A stretch of DNA of 64,000 nt from Flavobacterium hankyongi (GCF_036840915.1 NZ_CP085725.1:2046001-2110000), one strand, 5' to 3'. Counted from the stretch's first letter, positions 7,604 to 16,360 are shown. The notes: a model not told the origin generated them from the sequence alone. A program made the numbers and translations.

Positions 7604-8845
7604 TTATTTTAATCTAAAATCAGGTTTTTTCTTTTCGTCATTGCTTTTAAAAAGACTTGTTAATCCAACTCTAGAAATTGTATTCATCATACTTGGCATA
7701 TTAAACCAATTGTTTACATTATCTTGTTTAACTAAATTTTCATTTGTAAACACTTCCACACAACTATCCACAACACACTCTTTGATGATTACTTTTTTGA
7801 AATTATCACCTTCTAAATACTTATCATCCAATGCAACAAAACTTGCAAATCCTGAAACAACACATTTATTCATTTCTAAGAATGAGTCTGATTTTAAAGA
7901 AATGGCTTCTTTTACTAAGCCAACACTATTATCATCATTATTAACGATTGTAACATTGTTAAGCTTAATTACGGTTTTCTTTTTAGTTGGATCAAAGTTC
8001 TCAACTTTGTCATATGAATCAATCTCGAAAGCTCTTGAACGTGTATTATCTGAAATAAAAGGACTTCTAATAATTATACTATTATTTACAGTACTTTGGA
8101 TTCCCATTGAGAAGTCAAAATCATCATCAGCGTTTCTGTAAGAAATAATATTATTCAAATCTACATTCCCCCCCACAATTTCTATACCATCGTCTTTTGC
8201 AAAACTAATTTGAACATACTCTACTTTAGTTTTTTTACCAACTGCTCCAAGTGTTAAACCATTCAACATTGTTTTTGCATCAATTTTTTTTCCAGCAAAT
8301 TCTATACGAACATATTTTAAAACTCCTGAATCACTGTTTTCATTATTACCTCCAAAAACATTATATAAAGGATTTGTATCATAAATTGAAGATATTAAAC
8401 CACCGTGTCTATTAAGTGGTGCATCTCCATATACTATAATTCCTCCCCAGTCACCGGCTTTACGATCTGAAGCTGATTTATTGGAAGTAAAAACGATTGG
8501 ATCTGTCTCTGTTCCTTCTGCAATGATTTTACCTCCTTTTACAACAGTCAAAGTTCCAGTTGAATCACTATCTCCTCTAATCACTGTTCCAGGTTCGATT
8601 GTTAGTGTTACTCCACTTGGCACATAAACAGTACCCATAAGCAAGTAAGTATTTCTTTTTGATAATGTAGTATTTTCCTTAATAACTCCAGTTAAGATTT
8701 GAGTCGCAGGAGCATAATCAGCAGTTTTAGGCTTAAAGCTTGTCCAGCCATTAAACCAGTTATTTTCACCATATATACCTGGTGTTTTCTGAGCATTTGC
8801 AACTCCTACAGAAGTTAATAGCAACAATAAAAATGTTTTTCTCAT
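7604..8845 (-). CDS. secreted right-handed beta-helix protein, function unknown
   Basis: The 413-residue product starts with a clear signal peptide (MRKTFLLLLLTSVGVANAQ). It then has repeating short strands such as GVTLTIEPGTVIRGD and GGKIIAEGTETDPIVFTS, the pattern of parallel beta-helix surface proteins. No catalytic motif and no obvious type IX C-terminal sorting domain can be seen. It is probably an exported or surface protein. It has its own promoter (8874-8881) and terminator, so it is monocistronic. Bacteroidota often carry such proteins near outer-membrane genes; the exact role here is open. Confidence 0.7.
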   Translation of the reverse strand: MRKTFLLLLLTSVGVANAQKTPGIYGENNWFNGWTSFKPKTADYAPATQILTGVIKENTTLSKRNTYLLMGTVYVPSGVTLTIEPGTVIRGDSDSTGTLTVVKGGKIIAEGTETDPIVFTSNKSASDRKAGDWGGIIVYGDAPLNRHGGLISSIYDTNPLYNVFGGNNENSDSGVLKYVRIEFAGKKIDAKTMLNGLTLGAVGKKTKVEYVQISFAKDDGIEIVGGNVDLNNIISYRNADDDFDFSMGIQSTVNNSIIIRSPFISDNTRSRAFEIDSYDKVENFDPTKKKTVIKLNNVTIVNNDDNSVGLVKEAISLKSDSFLEMNKCVVSGFASFVALDDKYLEGDNFKKVIIKECVVDSCVEVFTNENLVKQDNVNNWFNMPSMMNTISRVGLTSLFKSNDEKKKPDFRLK

Positions 8846-8873
8846 TTGTGAGTTTGTTTTTAATCAAGGGGAA

Positions 8874-8881
8874 CAAATTTA
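8874..8881 (-). promoter_or_regulatory. -7 promoter element of the beta-helix gene
   Basis: TAAATTTG on the minus strand matches TAnnTTTG exactly, 28 bases before the start codon. Confidence 0.6.
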
Positions 8882-8931
8882 ATTTTAGTTTTCAAATAAA
8901 CCAAAAATAAATGTTAAACTATTAATAATAA

Positions 8932-8959
8932 AAAAGTGTCTCGTCAACGAAACACTTTT
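8932..8959 (-). terminator. terminator of the sigma/anti-sigma/outer-membrane operon
   Basis: Arms AAAAGTGT and ACACTTTT are closed by an inner CGT/ACG pairing, just after the stop codon of the outer-membrane protein gene. Confidence 0.65.
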
Positions 8960-8980
8960 CAATAAATATGCCAAATAAAA

Positions 8981-10015
8981 TTAATTCAAATCAAAACGTA
9001 CACCTAATGATATATTATTTTGGTCAACAACATTGTTTTTAAACAATGGATTCAAATCATACTTAACATATAAACTTGTTTCTTTATACCCAAAATAAGC
9101 ACCAACACCATAAACAAAATCATTTGTATTGAAACTACCTTTTTCTTTTTGTGTGTAATCATGCCCATTTTCTTCATACTTTATAATTTGCTTTGTTTTC
9201 ACATTAAAACCTGCAAATCCTCCTAATCCTACTCTTACACTTTTATGCGTTTGAAAAAATGGTTTATCATTGTGATTTTTATTTCCTGAAAAATCAAACT
9301 CTAAATACAAAGGTGCTACAATATTTACATTTCTTAACCTTGAATCATCTAATTTGATAGCTGCAGTTTGCAAATTTGTTTGTTTTCCATTCTCAACAAA
9401 ATATCTATTATCTGTAGGCCTTAAATTATTGTACTGAAGAGACAATCCGTATTTAAAATGTAGTAAATTATCATTTTTTAAAATCCTTGTATTATAAGAG
9501 ACTCCTATTTCATAAAAATGTGACCCCCAGTATCTATAATCAGAATGAGCAACAGCTTTATTAGTCACTAAATTATTTACTCCTGCTGCAAATACAAATT
9601 GCGAAGTTGTTCTCTTTTCAGAAACTTTAGTAGTATCTTTATTTCTAAAATTTATTCTGATTGAAGGACGTCTTGGATTTGTAGTATCTAAATAAGTAAT
9701 TCTTCCTTCAACTTTCTCCTTCACTAATGCTGTTAATTTCATTTCTTCAGCTGCTACCCGATTTTCTATTTTTGAAGCACTCTTTTCTGCTAGTTTTAAT
9801 TTTTTCTCATCAGCTTGTTCTCGATTGATGATTCCATTTTCAAGTTCTTTATTTATATCTTCAACTTGCAATTTCAACAAAGCTTTTTCTTCTTTTGTTA
9901 TTTTTTCAATTTGGCTGGCAATTGCTTTAGCCTTTCCTTCAAATGTTTCTTGTCCAAACATTTTTACTGTTGTTGTCAAGATTAAAATACTTACATAAAT
10001 GATAAAATTTTTCAT
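8981..10015 (-). CDS. predicted outer-membrane beta-barrel protein with coiled-coil N-terminus
   Basis: The 344-residue protein has a signal peptide (to about residue 21, ending MFGQE). A charged helical stretch of about 80 residues rich in Lys and Glu follows, with coiled-coil character. From about residue 130 there are alternating aromatic strands such as FYEIGVSYNTRIL and LHFKYGLSLQYN that end in a C-terminal barrel-like strand (ISLGVRFDLN). It is the last gene of an operon with an ECF-type sigma factor and a membrane protein with anti-sigma features. That order suggests its expression is controlled by the sigma pair. No name is justified. Confidence 0.7.
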   Translation of the reverse strand: MKNFIIYVSILILTTTVKMFGQETFEGKAKAIASQIEKITKEEKALLKLQVEDINKELENGIINREQADEKKLKLAEKSASKIENRVAAEEMKLTALVKEKVEGRITYLDTTNPRRPSIRINFRNKDTTKVSEKRTTSQFVFAAGVNNLVTNKAVAHSDYRYWGSHFYEIGVSYNTRILKNDNLLHFKYGLSLQYNNLRPTDNRYFVENGKQTNLQTAAIKLDDSRLRNVNIVAPLYLEFDFSGNKNHNDKPFFQTHKSVRVGLGGFAGFNVKTKQIIKYEENGHDYTQKEKGSFNTNDFVYGVGAYFGYKETSLYVKYDLNPLFKNNVVDQNNISLGVRFDLN

Positions 10016-10031
10016 ACTATTCGTTTTTTGA

Positions 10032-10754
10032 TTAATGATTGATTAATGATTCTTGATTTCTGCTGGCTACAGCTTCTTTTGCTTCTTTATATCCTTTTTT
10101 TACTGTTTTCATCACTTTTTGACGAAATGTAAGCTCTATTTCTCCATCTACTTGATCTAAAAGAGAACTAGGATCAATTTTTAATTTAGTTTTTTCTATT
10201 GGCATTTTTGCTTCTGCAATTGCTTCTTTGCTTTCCACTATAATTTTTAATTCTGATTTATCCTCATTATTTTTGGTTTCATTTTTTGTGTCTGAATAAG
10301 CAACTTGATTTTCTTTAGACATTTGAGGCAAAACTTCTTTAGAATAACTATTTTTTAGCACTTTAGATTCTTTAACCTTTTTTATATTTTTGTTTTTTGT
10401 CTCAGAATAAACGATGGACGAATTCTTTTCATTTATGATTGATTGAGACGATTTCACAACATCAATCTCCTCTTTTTTTATTCCATCTGTTGAAGTTTTT
10501 TTAGAATCTTCAAAAACAATATTTGAATTATCGTCTTTAATGTTTTTTTCGCTCGAATTGTAAAAGAAATAGCTTACTCCCAAAAAAAGTACAACCGTAG
10601 CAGCAATTCTAAACCATGGAAAAGCTTTCTTTTCTACTTTACTCTCTTGAACCGAAAGCATTGCATCTAATCTGTCCCAAGCTTGCGCAGAAGGCTGAAT
10701 TTCCCTTTTGCCTAACTTTTCTCTTATTTCATTCTCTATTTTATTCGGTCCCAT
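10032..10754 (-). CDS. putative anti-sigma factor, single-pass membrane protein
   Basis: The 240-residue protein has a short cytoplasmic N-terminus (MGPNKIENEIREKLGKREI, with PSAQAWDRLDAML nearby), one membrane segment at about residues 50-66 (FRIAATVVLFLGVSYFFYN) and a long Ser/Lys-rich periplasmic part. Its start lies inside the end of the sigma factor gene (14-base overlap). This layout is typical of Bacteroidota anti-sigma factors, though no zinc anti-sigma motif is present. It is therefore called an anti-sigma factor by context and topology only. Confidence 0.6.
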   Translation of the reverse strand: MGPNKIENEIREKLGKREIQPSAQAWDRLDAMLSVQESKVEKKAFPWFRIAATVVLFLGVSYFFYNSSEKNIKDDNSNIVFEDSKKTSTDGIKKEEIDVVKSSQSIINEKNSSIVYSETKNKNIKKVKESKVLKNSYSKEVLPQMSKENQVAYSDTKNETKNNEDKSELKIIVESKEAIAEAKMPIEKTKLKIDPSSLLDQVDGEIELTFRQKVMKTVKKGYKEAKEAVASRNQESLINH

Positions 10755-11301
10755 AACTATAATTTTTAAGTCTTTGGATTTGGGTTTGCAGCATTTCTCT
10801 TGCCCTTGATAATTGTGATTTTGAAGTTCCTTCTGTAATTCCTAACATTTGAGCTATTTCTTGATGTTTAAATCCTTCAATCACATATAAATTAAACACC
10901 ATCTTATATCCTTCTGGCAAATTGTCAATCAGAAATTGAATGTCATCAAGTAACAATTGGCTTTCAATTGAATTATGACTATCCTCAAAAAAAGATTCAT
11001 CCTCCATGAACTTCACTTCCTTTTTTGCTCTTATAAAAGAAATACTCTCGTTTATCATTATCTTTCTAATCCAGCCTTCAAAGCTCCCTTTGTGTTCAAA
11101 ATTTTTAAGATTTGTAAACACTTTCATAAAGCCAGTGATCATTACATCTTCAGCCTGTTGCAAATCTTTCACATATTGTCTGCACACACTTAACATTTTA
11201 GGCGCAAACTGAGAATATAACTGATGCTGTGCATGCCGGTTATTATTGAGCGCATGCTCTATTAATTTTTTTTCTTCGTGATGTAAATTGACAACTTTCA
11301 C
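10741..11301 (-). CDS. RNA polymerase sigma factor, sigma-70 family (ECF type)
   Basis: The 186-residue protein has sigma region 2 (ALNNNRHAQHQLYSQFAPKML to about residue 85, with the core-binding motif DLQQAEDVMITGFMKVF) and region 4 (about 125-180, LPEGYKMVFNLYVIEGF then HQEIAQMLGITEGTSKSQL). No region 1 or 3 is present, as expected for an ECF factor. It is the first gene of an operon with a membrane anti-sigma-like protein and an outer-membrane barrel. It probably answers an envelope signal; its own promoter sequence is not apparent. Confidence 0.88.
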   Translation of the reverse strand: MKVVNLHHEEKKLIEHALNNNRHAQHQLYSQFAPKMLSVCRQYVKDLQQAEDVMITGFMKVFTNLKNFEHKGSFEGWIRKIMINESISFIRAKKEVKFMEDESFFEDSHNSIESQLLLDDIQFLIDNLPEGYKMVFNLYVIEGFKHQEIAQMLGITEGTSKSQLSRAREMLQTQIQRLKNYSYGTE

Positions 11302-11403
11302 TTTATTTCAAATTGAATTTTCACAATAAAAGGAATTACATTGACCCTTCTATTAACATAGACGAGAATGATTTAAAAAAGGTTGCATGATGATTAAAAA
11401 AAA

Positions 11404-12384
11404 TTATTTTTTTCTTTCAATCACATAATTTACCATTAAAATAAGGGAATCTTTATAAGGGGAATCTGGGAATGACTCTATAAGTTTTAGTGCTTCTTGT
11501 TGGAATTCAACCATTTTTTTCTCGGCATACATCAGTCCATTGTTATCTTTTACGAAAGCAATAACTTCTTTAACTCGTTTTTTATCTTTATTATGATTCT
11601 TAATGGAATTGATTAACCAGTTTTTTTCTTTCGAAGAACAATTATTCAGGACATGAATCAATGGAAGTGTCATTTTTTGTTCTTTAATATCAATTCCTGT
11701 TGGTTTTCCTATTGCCTCTTCGGTATAATCAAACAAATCATCTTTAATTTGAAAAGCCATTCCTATTAACTCTCCAAATTTTCGCATACGCTCTACTAAT
11801 TCTGCATCATCTGGTTTTACAGAACATGCAGCAAGTGAACAACAAGCAGCTATGAGTGTAGCCGTTTTTTGGCGAATGATTTCGTAATAAATATCTTCAG
11901 TGATATCAAGTCGGCGAGCTTTTTCTATTTGAAGCAATTCACCTTCGCTCATTTCACGAACTGCAACCGAAATAATCTTTAATAAGTCAAAATCGCCATT
12001 ATCGATTGAAAGTAATAATCCTTTAGAAAGCAAATAATCACCTACAAGAACTGCTATTTTATTTTTCCACAACGCATTTATTGAAAAGAAACCGCGACGA
12101 CGATTGCTATCATCAACCACATCATCATGTACTAAAGTTGCTGTATGAATTAACTCAATAACTAATGCTCCACGATATGTTCTTTCTAAAACTTCCCCGC
12201 CAGAAATCATCTTTGCAGTAAGAAAAACAAACATTGGTCTCATTTGCTTTCCTTTACGATTTACAATATAATATGTAATTCGATTTAGTAAGGCAACTTT
12301 TGAAGACATCGAACTGTGGAACTTTTTTTCAAAAAGTTCCATCTCTTGAAGAATTGGTTTTTTTATTTGCGAAGAAATATCCAT
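11404..12384 (-). CDS. polyprenyl diphosphate synthase (IspB/HepT-like)
   Basis: This enzyme elongates isoprenoid chains, most likely to supply the menaquinone side chain. The first Asp-rich motif DDVVDD (about residues 92-97) and the second DDLFDY (about 216-221) are intact, as are the GKQMRP and QIKDD neighbourhoods. The 326-residue length suits long-chain trans-prenyl synthases. Small residues upstream of the first motif favour a long product, but chain length cannot be set from sequence alone. It stands alone with its own promoter at 12392-12399. Confidence 0.9.
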   Translation of the reverse strand: MDISSQIKKPILQEMELFEKKFHSSMSSKVALLNRITYYIVNRKGKQMRPMFVFLTAKMISGGEVLERTYRGALVIELIHTATLVHDDVVDDSNRRRGFFSINALWKNKIAVLVGDYLLSKGLLLSIDNGDFDLLKIISVAVREMSEGELLQIEKARRLDITEDIYYEIIRQKTATLIAACCSLAACSVKPDDAELVERMRKFGELIGMAFQIKDDLFDYTEEAIGKPTGIDIKEQKMTLPLIHVLNNCSSKEKNWLINSIKNHNKDKKRVKEVIAFVKDNNGLMYAEKKMVEFQQEALKLIESFPDSPYKDSLILMVNYVIERKK

Positions 12385-12391
12385 CGAAATT

Positions 12392-12399
12392 CAAAGATA
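12392..12399 (-). promoter_or_regulatory. -7 promoter element of the polyprenyl synthase gene
   Basis: TATCTTTG on the minus strand matches TAnnTTTG. The gap to the start codon is only 7 bases, so the transcript may be nearly leaderless. Confidence 0.6.
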
Positions 12400-12437
12400 G
12401 TATTTCTAGTCAAAATTTTACAATTCAAAAATATTTT

Positions 12438-12445
12438 TATATTTG
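12438..12445 (+). promoter_or_regulatory. -7 promoter element of the lipoprotein gene at 12507
   Basis: TATATTTG is an exact TAnnTTTG match, giving a leader of about 55 bases. Confidence 0.6.
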
Positions 12446-12506
12446 ATTAAACCTTTTTTACGTTATAACTGTCAAATACCCAAAACCTTAAAAAAATCTT
12501 AAAATT

Positions 12507-13370
12507 ATGAAAATTAAAATCTTAATTCTATCAGCGCTTTTATCAGTAGTTTTTTACAGTTGTACAAAAGATAATGAAACTGAAAATAAAGTTATGACTG
12601 CTGAAGATGCAAAAGTTAATGCAAGACTTGATGTAGCCGGTTCAGATATTTCTGCAATTGTTGAAGAACAATCGATGACTTCAACAGAAGATGGAATGAC
12701 TTCAAAAGGAACTCAACAAACAACCTTTGCTCCAACTTGTGCAACTATTACAAGAGTACCAGCTTATGGCACTGTAATTACTCCAGGAACAACAATCACC
12801 AAAACTATTGATTTTGATCCAATCAACGGATGTACTCTACCAAACGGCAATGTTTTAAAAGGAAAAATTATTGTCACATTTGTATATCAACCTAGCGCCA
12901 CTTCACATACTATTAACTATCAATTTGATAATTTTTATCACAATGGTGTAAAAATAGTAGGCAACAAAACCTTCACAATTTCGTGGGGAACATCTACTAC
13001 AAACCCTAATACTCATGCTATAGTTGTTATGAATATGGATTTTACTGCTACATTCCCTAGCGGAAATGTGTATCACAGAACTGGTTCTAGAACAACAGAA
13101 ATTACAGGTGGGCAAAGCACTCCAGAATATACTGACAATGTGTACAGTGTAACTGGCCAATGGACAACAAATTCAACTACTTCGGGGTGGTCAATGACAA
13201 GTACTATTACTTCTCCTTTAATTGTAAAATTAAATTGCTCTAATATTGTAAAAGGTATTGTTCAATTTCAAGGCTATGGAACTTCTACTTTAGACTTTGG
13301 AAATGGGGATTGTGACAATGTGGCTATATTCACTCACAACGGAGTTCAATATACTATTATTCTGAATTAA
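12507..13370 (+). CDS. hypothetical lipoprotein
   Basis: The 287-residue protein has a lipoprotein signal (MKIKILILSALLSVVFYSC, lipobox FYSC). A Thr/Ser-rich, beta-rich body follows with repeated T-x-T patterns and four more cysteines, some probably forming disulfides. No enzyme motif is visible and I do not recognise a named family. It is monocistronic, with a promoter at 12438-12445 and a terminator at 13392-13421. It is likely an envelope protein of unknown role. Confidence 0.75.
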   Translation: MKIKILILSALLSVVFYSCTKDNETENKVMTAEDAKVNARLDVAGSDISAIVEEQSMTSTEDGMTSKGTQQTTFAPTCATITRVPAYGTVITPGTTITKTIDFDPINGCTLPNGNVLKGKIIVTFVYQPSATSHTINYQFDNFYHNGVKIVGNKTFTISWGTSTTNPNTHAIVVMNMDFTATFPSGNVYHRTGSRTTEITGGQSTPEYTDNVYSVTGQWTTNSTTSGWSMTSTITSPLIVKLNCSNIVKGIVQFQGYGTSTLDFGNGDCDNVAIFTHNGVQYTIILN

Positions 13371-13391
13371 TTCTTGGTTATATATTTTAAT

Positions 13392-13421
13392 AAAAAATCC
13401 CACTAAATAGTGGGATTTTTT
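13392..13421. terminator. bidirectional terminator between the lipoprotein gene and rlmN
   Basis: Fourteen-base perfect arms (AAAAAATCCCACTA and its complement) around an AA loop, with A and T runs on both sides. It serves both convergent genes and overlaps the end of rlmN by one base. Confidence 0.88.
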
Positions 13422-14464
13422 TATACTTCTTTATTAGCTAATTGTCCGCAAGCAGCATCGATGTCTTTCCCTCGACTACGTCTAACTTTTACAACAATAT
13501 CATTTGCTTCTAATGCCTTTATATATGCATTAATTGATTCTTCAGATGCCTGTTGGAATTCTCCATCATCAATAGGATTGTATTCTATCAAATTCACCTT
13601 ACATGGCACATGTTTACAAAATTTTACTAAAGCATCAATTGATTTTTTATCATCATTAATTCCTTTCCAAACCACATATTCATAAGTTATCTTACTTTTA
13701 GTATTTTTGTACCAATATTCTAAAGCTTCACGCAATTCAGGCAACGGAAAACTTTTTGTAAAAGGCATGATTTGATTTCTTATTTCTTCAACTGCCGAGT
13801 GTAATGAAACTGCCAATTTGAACTTCACCCCATCATCAGCCATCTTTTTAATCATCTTTGAAACTCCAGATGTAGACACTGTGATACGTTTTGGCGACAT
13901 TCCTAATCCTTCTGATGATGTAATTTTATCAATAGCTTTCATGACATTAGGATAATTCATCAGAGGCTCTCCCATCCCCATGAATACAATATTAGATAAT
14001 GGTCTATTGTAATACAAACGACTTTCAGAATCTATAGCTGCTACTTGATCATATATTTCTCCGGGCTCAAGATTTCGCATACGCTTCAACCTTGCTGTTG
14101 CACAAAAATTACAATCTAAGCTACAACCTACCTGACTTGAAACACAGGCAGTAGTTCTTGTCTCGGTAGGAATTAAAACAGATTCTACAACCAAACCATC
14201 GTGCAAACGAACAGCATTTTTAACGGTACCATCCTCACTACGCTGCATTTGATCAACTTTTATATGATTGATTACAAAATTAGCCTCTAACATTTCCCTA
14301 GTTTGCTTAGAAACATTAGTCATATCTTCAAATTTATGAGCTCCTTTATTCCAAAGCCATTCATATACCTGATTACCACGAAATGCTTTATCTCCATTAT
14401 CCACAAAAAAATCACGAAGTTGTTCTTTTGTTAATGCGCGTATATCTTTCTTTTCTATTTGCAT
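13421..14464 (-). CDS. rlmN: 23S rRNA (adenine(2503)-C(2))-methyltransferase RlmN
   Basis: RlmN is a radical-SAM enzyme that methylates C2 of A2503 in 23S rRNA and A37 of some tRNAs. The iron-sulfur motif CSLDCNFC is at about residues 119-126. The conserved upstream TTACVSSQVG and the C-terminal catalytic cysteine in DAACGQL are also present. At 347 residues it is normal. The start ATG is only four bases after a -7 promoter box, so the mRNA may be leaderless. Confidence 0.96.
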   Translation of the reverse strand: MQIEKKDIRALTKEQLRDFFVDNGDKAFRGNQVYEWLWNKGAHKFEDMTNVSKQTREMLEANFVINHIKVDQMQRSEDGTVKNAVRLHDGLVVESVLIPTETRTTACVSSQVGCSLDCNFCATARLKRMRNLEPGEIYDQVAAIDSESRLYYNRPLSNIVFMGMGEPLMNYPNVMKAIDKITSSEGLGMSPKRITVSTSGVSKMIKKMADDGVKFKLAVSLHSAVEEIRNQIMPFTKSFPLPELREALEYWYKNTKSKITYEYVVWKGINDDKKSIDALVKFCKHVPCKVNLIEYNPIDDGEFQQASEESINAYIKALEANDIVVKVRRSRGKDIDAACGQLANKEV

Positions 14465-14468
14465 GCTG

Positions 14469-14476
14469 CAAAGATA
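14469..14476 (-). promoter_or_regulatory. -7 promoter element of rlmN
   Basis: TATCTTTG on the minus strand matches TAnnTTTG and ends four bases before the rlmN ATG, so transcription would begin at or next to the start codon. Confidence 0.6.
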
Positions 14477-14553
14477 GTAATTCTGAAAATCCTACCATCT
14501 AAAACAAAATTTCAAATATTACATGAATTATATGCATGCATAATATTTTTTTA

Positions 14554-14561
14554 TATCTTTG
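14554..14561 (+). promoter_or_regulatory. -7 promoter element of the flavin oxidoreductase gene
   Basis: TATCTTTG matches TAnnTTTG, 16 bases before the start codon. Confidence 0.6.
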
Positions 14562-14577
14562 ATAAAAATGATTTAAA

Positions 14578-15528
14578 ATGTCAAAACCATCTTTAACAGA
14601 GATATTAGGTATAAAGCATCCAGTGATTATGGCACCAATGTTCTTGGTTTCTAATACCACTATGGTAATAGAGGGCATGAAAGCAGGAGTTGCTGGCTGT
14701 ATTCCTGCATTAAACTACAGAACACTTGAAGAACTTAAAGCCGCAATTGCAGAGTTAAAAGCTGCGAGAGTAGAAGGAGGAAGTTTTGGTTTTAATTTAA
14801 TAGTAAACAAATCAAACATTAAATATAAAGATCAACTAAAGGTTTTATGTGAAGAGAAAGTAGATTTTATCATCACATCATTAGGAAGTCCTGAAGAAAC
14901 GATTCGTGAAGCTCACAAAGTTGGGGTTAAAGTCTTTTGTGATGTTACTGACTTAGGCTTTGCAAAAAAAGTAGAAAGCCTTAAAGCTGATGCTTTGATA
15001 GCAGTAAATAATCAAGCTGGTGGTCACCGTGGTGAAATAGGCCCAGAAGCTTTAATTAAATTACTTAATGAAAATACTTCTTTACCTGTAATTTCTGCTG
15101 GAGGTGTAGGATGCAAAGCAGATTTAGACAAAATGATTGCAGCAGGTGCTATTGGTGTCTCAGTAGGAAGTTTATTTATCCCTTCAAATGAAGCCAATGT
15201 ATCACAAGAATACAAACAAGCCTGTGTAGATTATGGTGCAAAGGATATTGTCATGACCGAAAAAATTTCGGGCACACCTTGCACCGTTATCAATACCCCT
15301 TATGTTCAGAAAATTGGAACCAAATTAAACTGGTTAGAACGTTTTCTAAACACAAACAAACGCCTTAAAAAATGGGCAAAATTAATCCGTTTCATGATTG
15401 GAAACAATGCAGTTACGAAAGCCGCAACACAAGCTACCTACAAAACGGTTTGGGTTGCAGGTCCTACCATAGAATACTCCAAGTCTATCCAGCCTGTTTA
15501 TAAAATAATTGAAAGTCTGGTTAACTAG
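14578..15528 (+). CDS. nitronate monooxygenase-like flavin oxidoreductase
   Basis: This is an FMN-binding TIM-barrel protein of the nitronate monooxygenase (2-nitropropane dioxygenase-like) family, 316 residues. The start PVIMAPMFLVSN, the NNQAGGHRGE loop carrying the catalytic-region His, and the phosphate-binding ISAGGVG and GSLFIPSNEA segments are all in order. Family members range from nitronate oxidation to quinone or enoyl-ACP reduction, so the substrate is uncertain. It stands alone between rlmN (divergent) and an O-methyltransferase and ends at the terminator at 15533. Confidence 0.88.
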   Translation: MSKPSLTEILGIKHPVIMAPMFLVSNTTMVIEGMKAGVAGCIPALNYRTLEELKAAIAELKAARVEGGSFGFNLIVNKSNIKYKDQLKVLCEEKVDFIITSLGSPEETIREAHKVGVKVFCDVTDLGFAKKVESLKADALIAVNNQAGGHRGEIGPEALIKLLNENTSLPVISAGGVGCKADLDKMIAAGAIGVSVGSLFIPSNEANVSQEYKQACVDYGAKDIVMTEKISGTPCTVINTPYVQKIGTKLNWLERFLNTNKRLKKWAKLIRFMIGNNAVTKAATQATYKTVWVAGPTIEYSKSIQPVYKIIESLVN

Positions 15529-15532
15529 TTGA

Positions 15533-15560
15533 AAAGCGGAGAAGTAAAATTTTCCGCTTT
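15533..15560 (+). terminator. terminator after the flavin oxidoreductase gene
   Basis: Arms AAAGCGGA and TCCGCTTT enclose a 12-base loop and are followed by a run of T. Confidence 0.8.
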
Positions 15561-15584
15561 TTTTATTATAGTCTCTGTTATTTG

Positions 15585-15592
15585 TAAATTTG
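15585..15592 (+). promoter_or_regulatory. -7 promoter element of the O-methyltransferase gene
   Basis: TAAATTTG matches TAnnTTTG. A perfect hairpin (TCTCGA/TCGAGA, 15595-15612) starts two bases after it and would lie at the very start of the transcript. Confidence 0.6.
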
Positions 15593-15633
15593 TCTCTCGA
15601 CTTCACTCGAGAACCAATAAATAATTAAAATAT

Positions 15634-16275
15634 ATGCATTTCATTTCTGAAGATTTAGAAAACTACGTTGCTAATCATAGCGAAAACGAACCAGATTTAT
15701 TAGCACGCCTAAATAAAGAAACTCATCAAAAAATTTTACAACCAAGGATGTTAAGTGGTCATTTTCAAGGGCGTGTATTAAGCATTCTTTCTAAATTAAT
15801 TCGTCCAAAAAACATACTCGAAGTAGGCACTTACACAGGTTATGCGGCCTTATGTCTTGCAGAAGGATTGGTTGAAAATGGAGAACTAGATACGATTGAC
15901 GTAAATGAAGAATTAGTTGACTTTCAAAGAAAATACTTTGATCAATCACAATGGGCAACTCAAATTCATCAACATTTAGGAAATGCATTGGATATTATCC
16001 CAACCTTAAACAAAACATTTGATTTAGTATTTATTGATGCTGATAAAGAAAATTATATCAATTATTTCCAGATGATAGTTCCTTTAATGAATAAAGGTGG
16101 TGTAATCTTATCTGATAATGTATTATGGAGTGGCAAAGTACTTGAAGAAGTAAAAGCCAATGATAAAAGCACTAAAATTCTTTTGGAATACAACAAACTA
16201 CTTAAAGACGACCCAAGAGTAGAAACTGTTTTACTACCTATTCGAGACGGCTTAACCGTGAGCCGAGTTTTATAG
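15634..16275 (+). CDS. class I SAM-dependent O-methyltransferase
   Basis: The 213-residue protein belongs to the catechol/caffeoyl-CoA O-methyltransferase family. The SAM loop EVGTYTGYAALCLAE lies at about residues 62-76 and the metal-binding region DLVFIDADKENY at about 130-141. A second acidic ligand pair is likely in LSDNVLWSGKV. The natural substrate cannot be told from sequence. Its stop codon TAG is the first three bases of an interspersed repeat element (16273-16360). Confidence 0.9.
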   Translation: MHFISEDLENYVANHSENEPDLLARLNKETHQKILQPRMLSGHFQGRVLSILSKLIRPKNILEVGTYTGYAALCLAEGLVENGELDTIDVNEELVDFQRKYFDQSQWATQIHQHLGNALDIIPTLNKTFDLVFIDADKENYINYFQMIVPLMNKGGVILSDNVLWSGKVLEEVKANDKSTKILLEYNKLLKDDPRVETVLLPIRDGLTVSRVL

Positions 16276-16360
16276 CCCAGATAGAAACACATCCTTTTTG
16301 TACACAGAGCGAAATCGAAGTGCATTCAAAAAGATATAGTGGATAGTTGGAGAAAGCTCC
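16273..16360 (+). repeat. interspersed palindromic element, copy 2 (88 bases)
   Basis: The copy begins TAGCCCAGATAGA and ends AGCTCC, and contains CATCCTTTTTG and CAAAAAGATATAG as inverted arms around a variable loop. It matches the reverse complement of 28207-28293 along its whole length, and its first 13 bases are identical to the end of 39209-39221. It fills the whole gap between two convergent stop codons. Confidence 0.8.
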
